This document shows positions 28,420 through 28,737 of a DNA stretch of 28,737 bases, one piece after another. The DNA is taken from the IMG/VR virus record IMGVR_UViG_3300009164_000269, positions 1 to 28,737 of that record. One strand, 5' to 3'. Made by a program: the position numbers and the translations under genes. The notes under the pieces are model-generated. The model was not told where the DNA came from and did no database searches. It worked only from the letters and a program-made list of their open reading frames with translations. Source of the stretch: a virus. Within the stretch, counting starts at the first letter, position 1. Every line of letters begins with the position of its first letter.

Positions 28420-28426
28420 TATTTAC
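28420..28426 (-). promoter_or_regulatory. Late-type element GTAAATA before the desaturase
   Basis: GTAAATA (28426-28420) on the minus strand is followed by CTAC and ATG. It overlaps the gap after the tail-fibre gene. It could be a late promoter giving a leaderless message, but the distance of four bases is shorter than ideal. Confidence 0.4.
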
Positions 28427-28430
28427 GTTC

Positions 28431-28737
28431 TTAGCTGATTGTGACATAGCCCCAAGAGACTGGTTGACTTGATCCACTGGTATTATTAATTACAAAATCA
28501 AATCTATTGGCTGTAGAGGTTGCTACAACAGCAGTTGATATTGTGCTATCTGTGCCCACAATCTGCCCTGGTATACTTGTTATCAAAATTGGACTGCCGC
28601 CACCGGTGTAGTTCCATGCTCGTTGAGTGCCCAGCACCGGCACATTGGTATTGGTAACACTTACTGTGGCCTGGTAAGCTATGATACCGTTAGGGATGTT
28701 GGCTCTAACCCAAATTTGATAATTGCCGTTTATAGGA
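28431..28737 (-). CDS. C-terminal part of a probable tail-fibre or other virion protein (5' end outside window)
   Basis: The frame is open from the window edge to a TAA at 28431, about 100 codons. The visible part is rich in Thr, Ser, Gly, Asn and Val and alternates hydrophobic and polar residues: IWVRANIPNGIIAYQATVSV, TGGGSPILITSIPGQIVGTD and a final NTSGSSQPVSWGYVTIS. This is typical of beta-rich virion fibres or appendages. The GTG inside the frame (28643) is not needed as a start because the frame is open beyond it. Partial. Confidence 0.65.
   Translation of the reverse strand, partial: PINGNYQIWVRANIPNGIIAYQATVSVTNTNVPVLGTQRAWNYTGGGSPILITSIPGQIVGTDSTISTAVVATSTANRFDFVINNTSGSSQPVSWGYVTIS

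Noticed and set aside
1-28737. CRISPR arrays, insertion sequences, integrase or attachment sites
   Set aside because: None seen: no direct repeats with unique spacers, no transposase or integrase, no tRNA-end duplication.

Overview
This window looks like part of the genome of an uncultured aquatic T4-superfamily myovirus (a contractile-tailed phage of a Gram-negative bacterium). The signs are a T4-type replication set (gp41-like helicase, gp61-like primase, ATP-dependent DNA ligase), aerobic ribonucleotide reductase NrdA/NrdB with a glutaredoxin, a PAAR spike-tip protein, a beta-helix tail spike, a T4-late-type promoter (TATAAATA), and several proteins that start with a T4-like capsid-targeting leader. 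It also carries metabolic genes often seen in aquatic phages: a membrane fatty-acid desaturase and an A-type Fe-S carrier. Host and exact genus cannot be read from the sequence. Every supported gene lies on the minus strand, so transcription runs from high to low coordinates; the right-most gene is cut by the window edge.

Layout in the direction of transcription: 28737-28431 end of a probable tail-fibre protein; 28415-27708 fatty-acid desaturase; 27669-25232 primase and helicase; 25217-22217 a late operon (small protein, nucleotidyltransferase-fold protein, KWDG ligase-like protein), the last two with capsid-targeting leaders; 22203-21372 two single-gene late units; 21366-19231 a five-gene late operon including another capsid-targeted protein; 19167-18457 PD-(D/E)XK nuclease; 18460-12087 tail spike, a conserved hypothetical, nrdA, nrdB, glutaredoxin, an Sm-like protein and PAAR; 12049-10385 a large structural protein; 10356-9052 SleB-like hydrolase, membrane protein and Fe-S carrier; 8986-8750 a small acidic protein ending in stacked hairpin terminators.

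From about 8660 down to 1213 the genes are small, overlapping and accessory, read from sigma70-like promoters. They are a GIY-YIG-like protein with two small partners, a twelve-gene operon containing DNA ligase and many short proteins, a small DNA-binding protein, and a six-gene operon starting with a metallophosphoesterase partner. Two paralogous families of tiny proteins dominate this part. The left end (1-1190) holds tandem sigma70 promoters, a candidate small RNA closed by a terminator, a 54-residue ORF, a tRNA-Ser(GCU) and about 370 bases with no recognisable gene.

The most interesting signals are three. First, seven gene starts have a -10 or late-promoter element only 4-7 nt before the ATG and no Shine-Dalgarno sequence, which predicts leaderless mRNAs. 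Second, two nucleotidyltransferase-superfamily proteins and one more protein appear to be addressed to the capsid interior, suggesting enzymes packaged and injected with the DNA. Third, there is a promoter-terminator pair with no convincing gene between them, a candidate phage small RNA. All calls come from reading the sequence; no database search was done.
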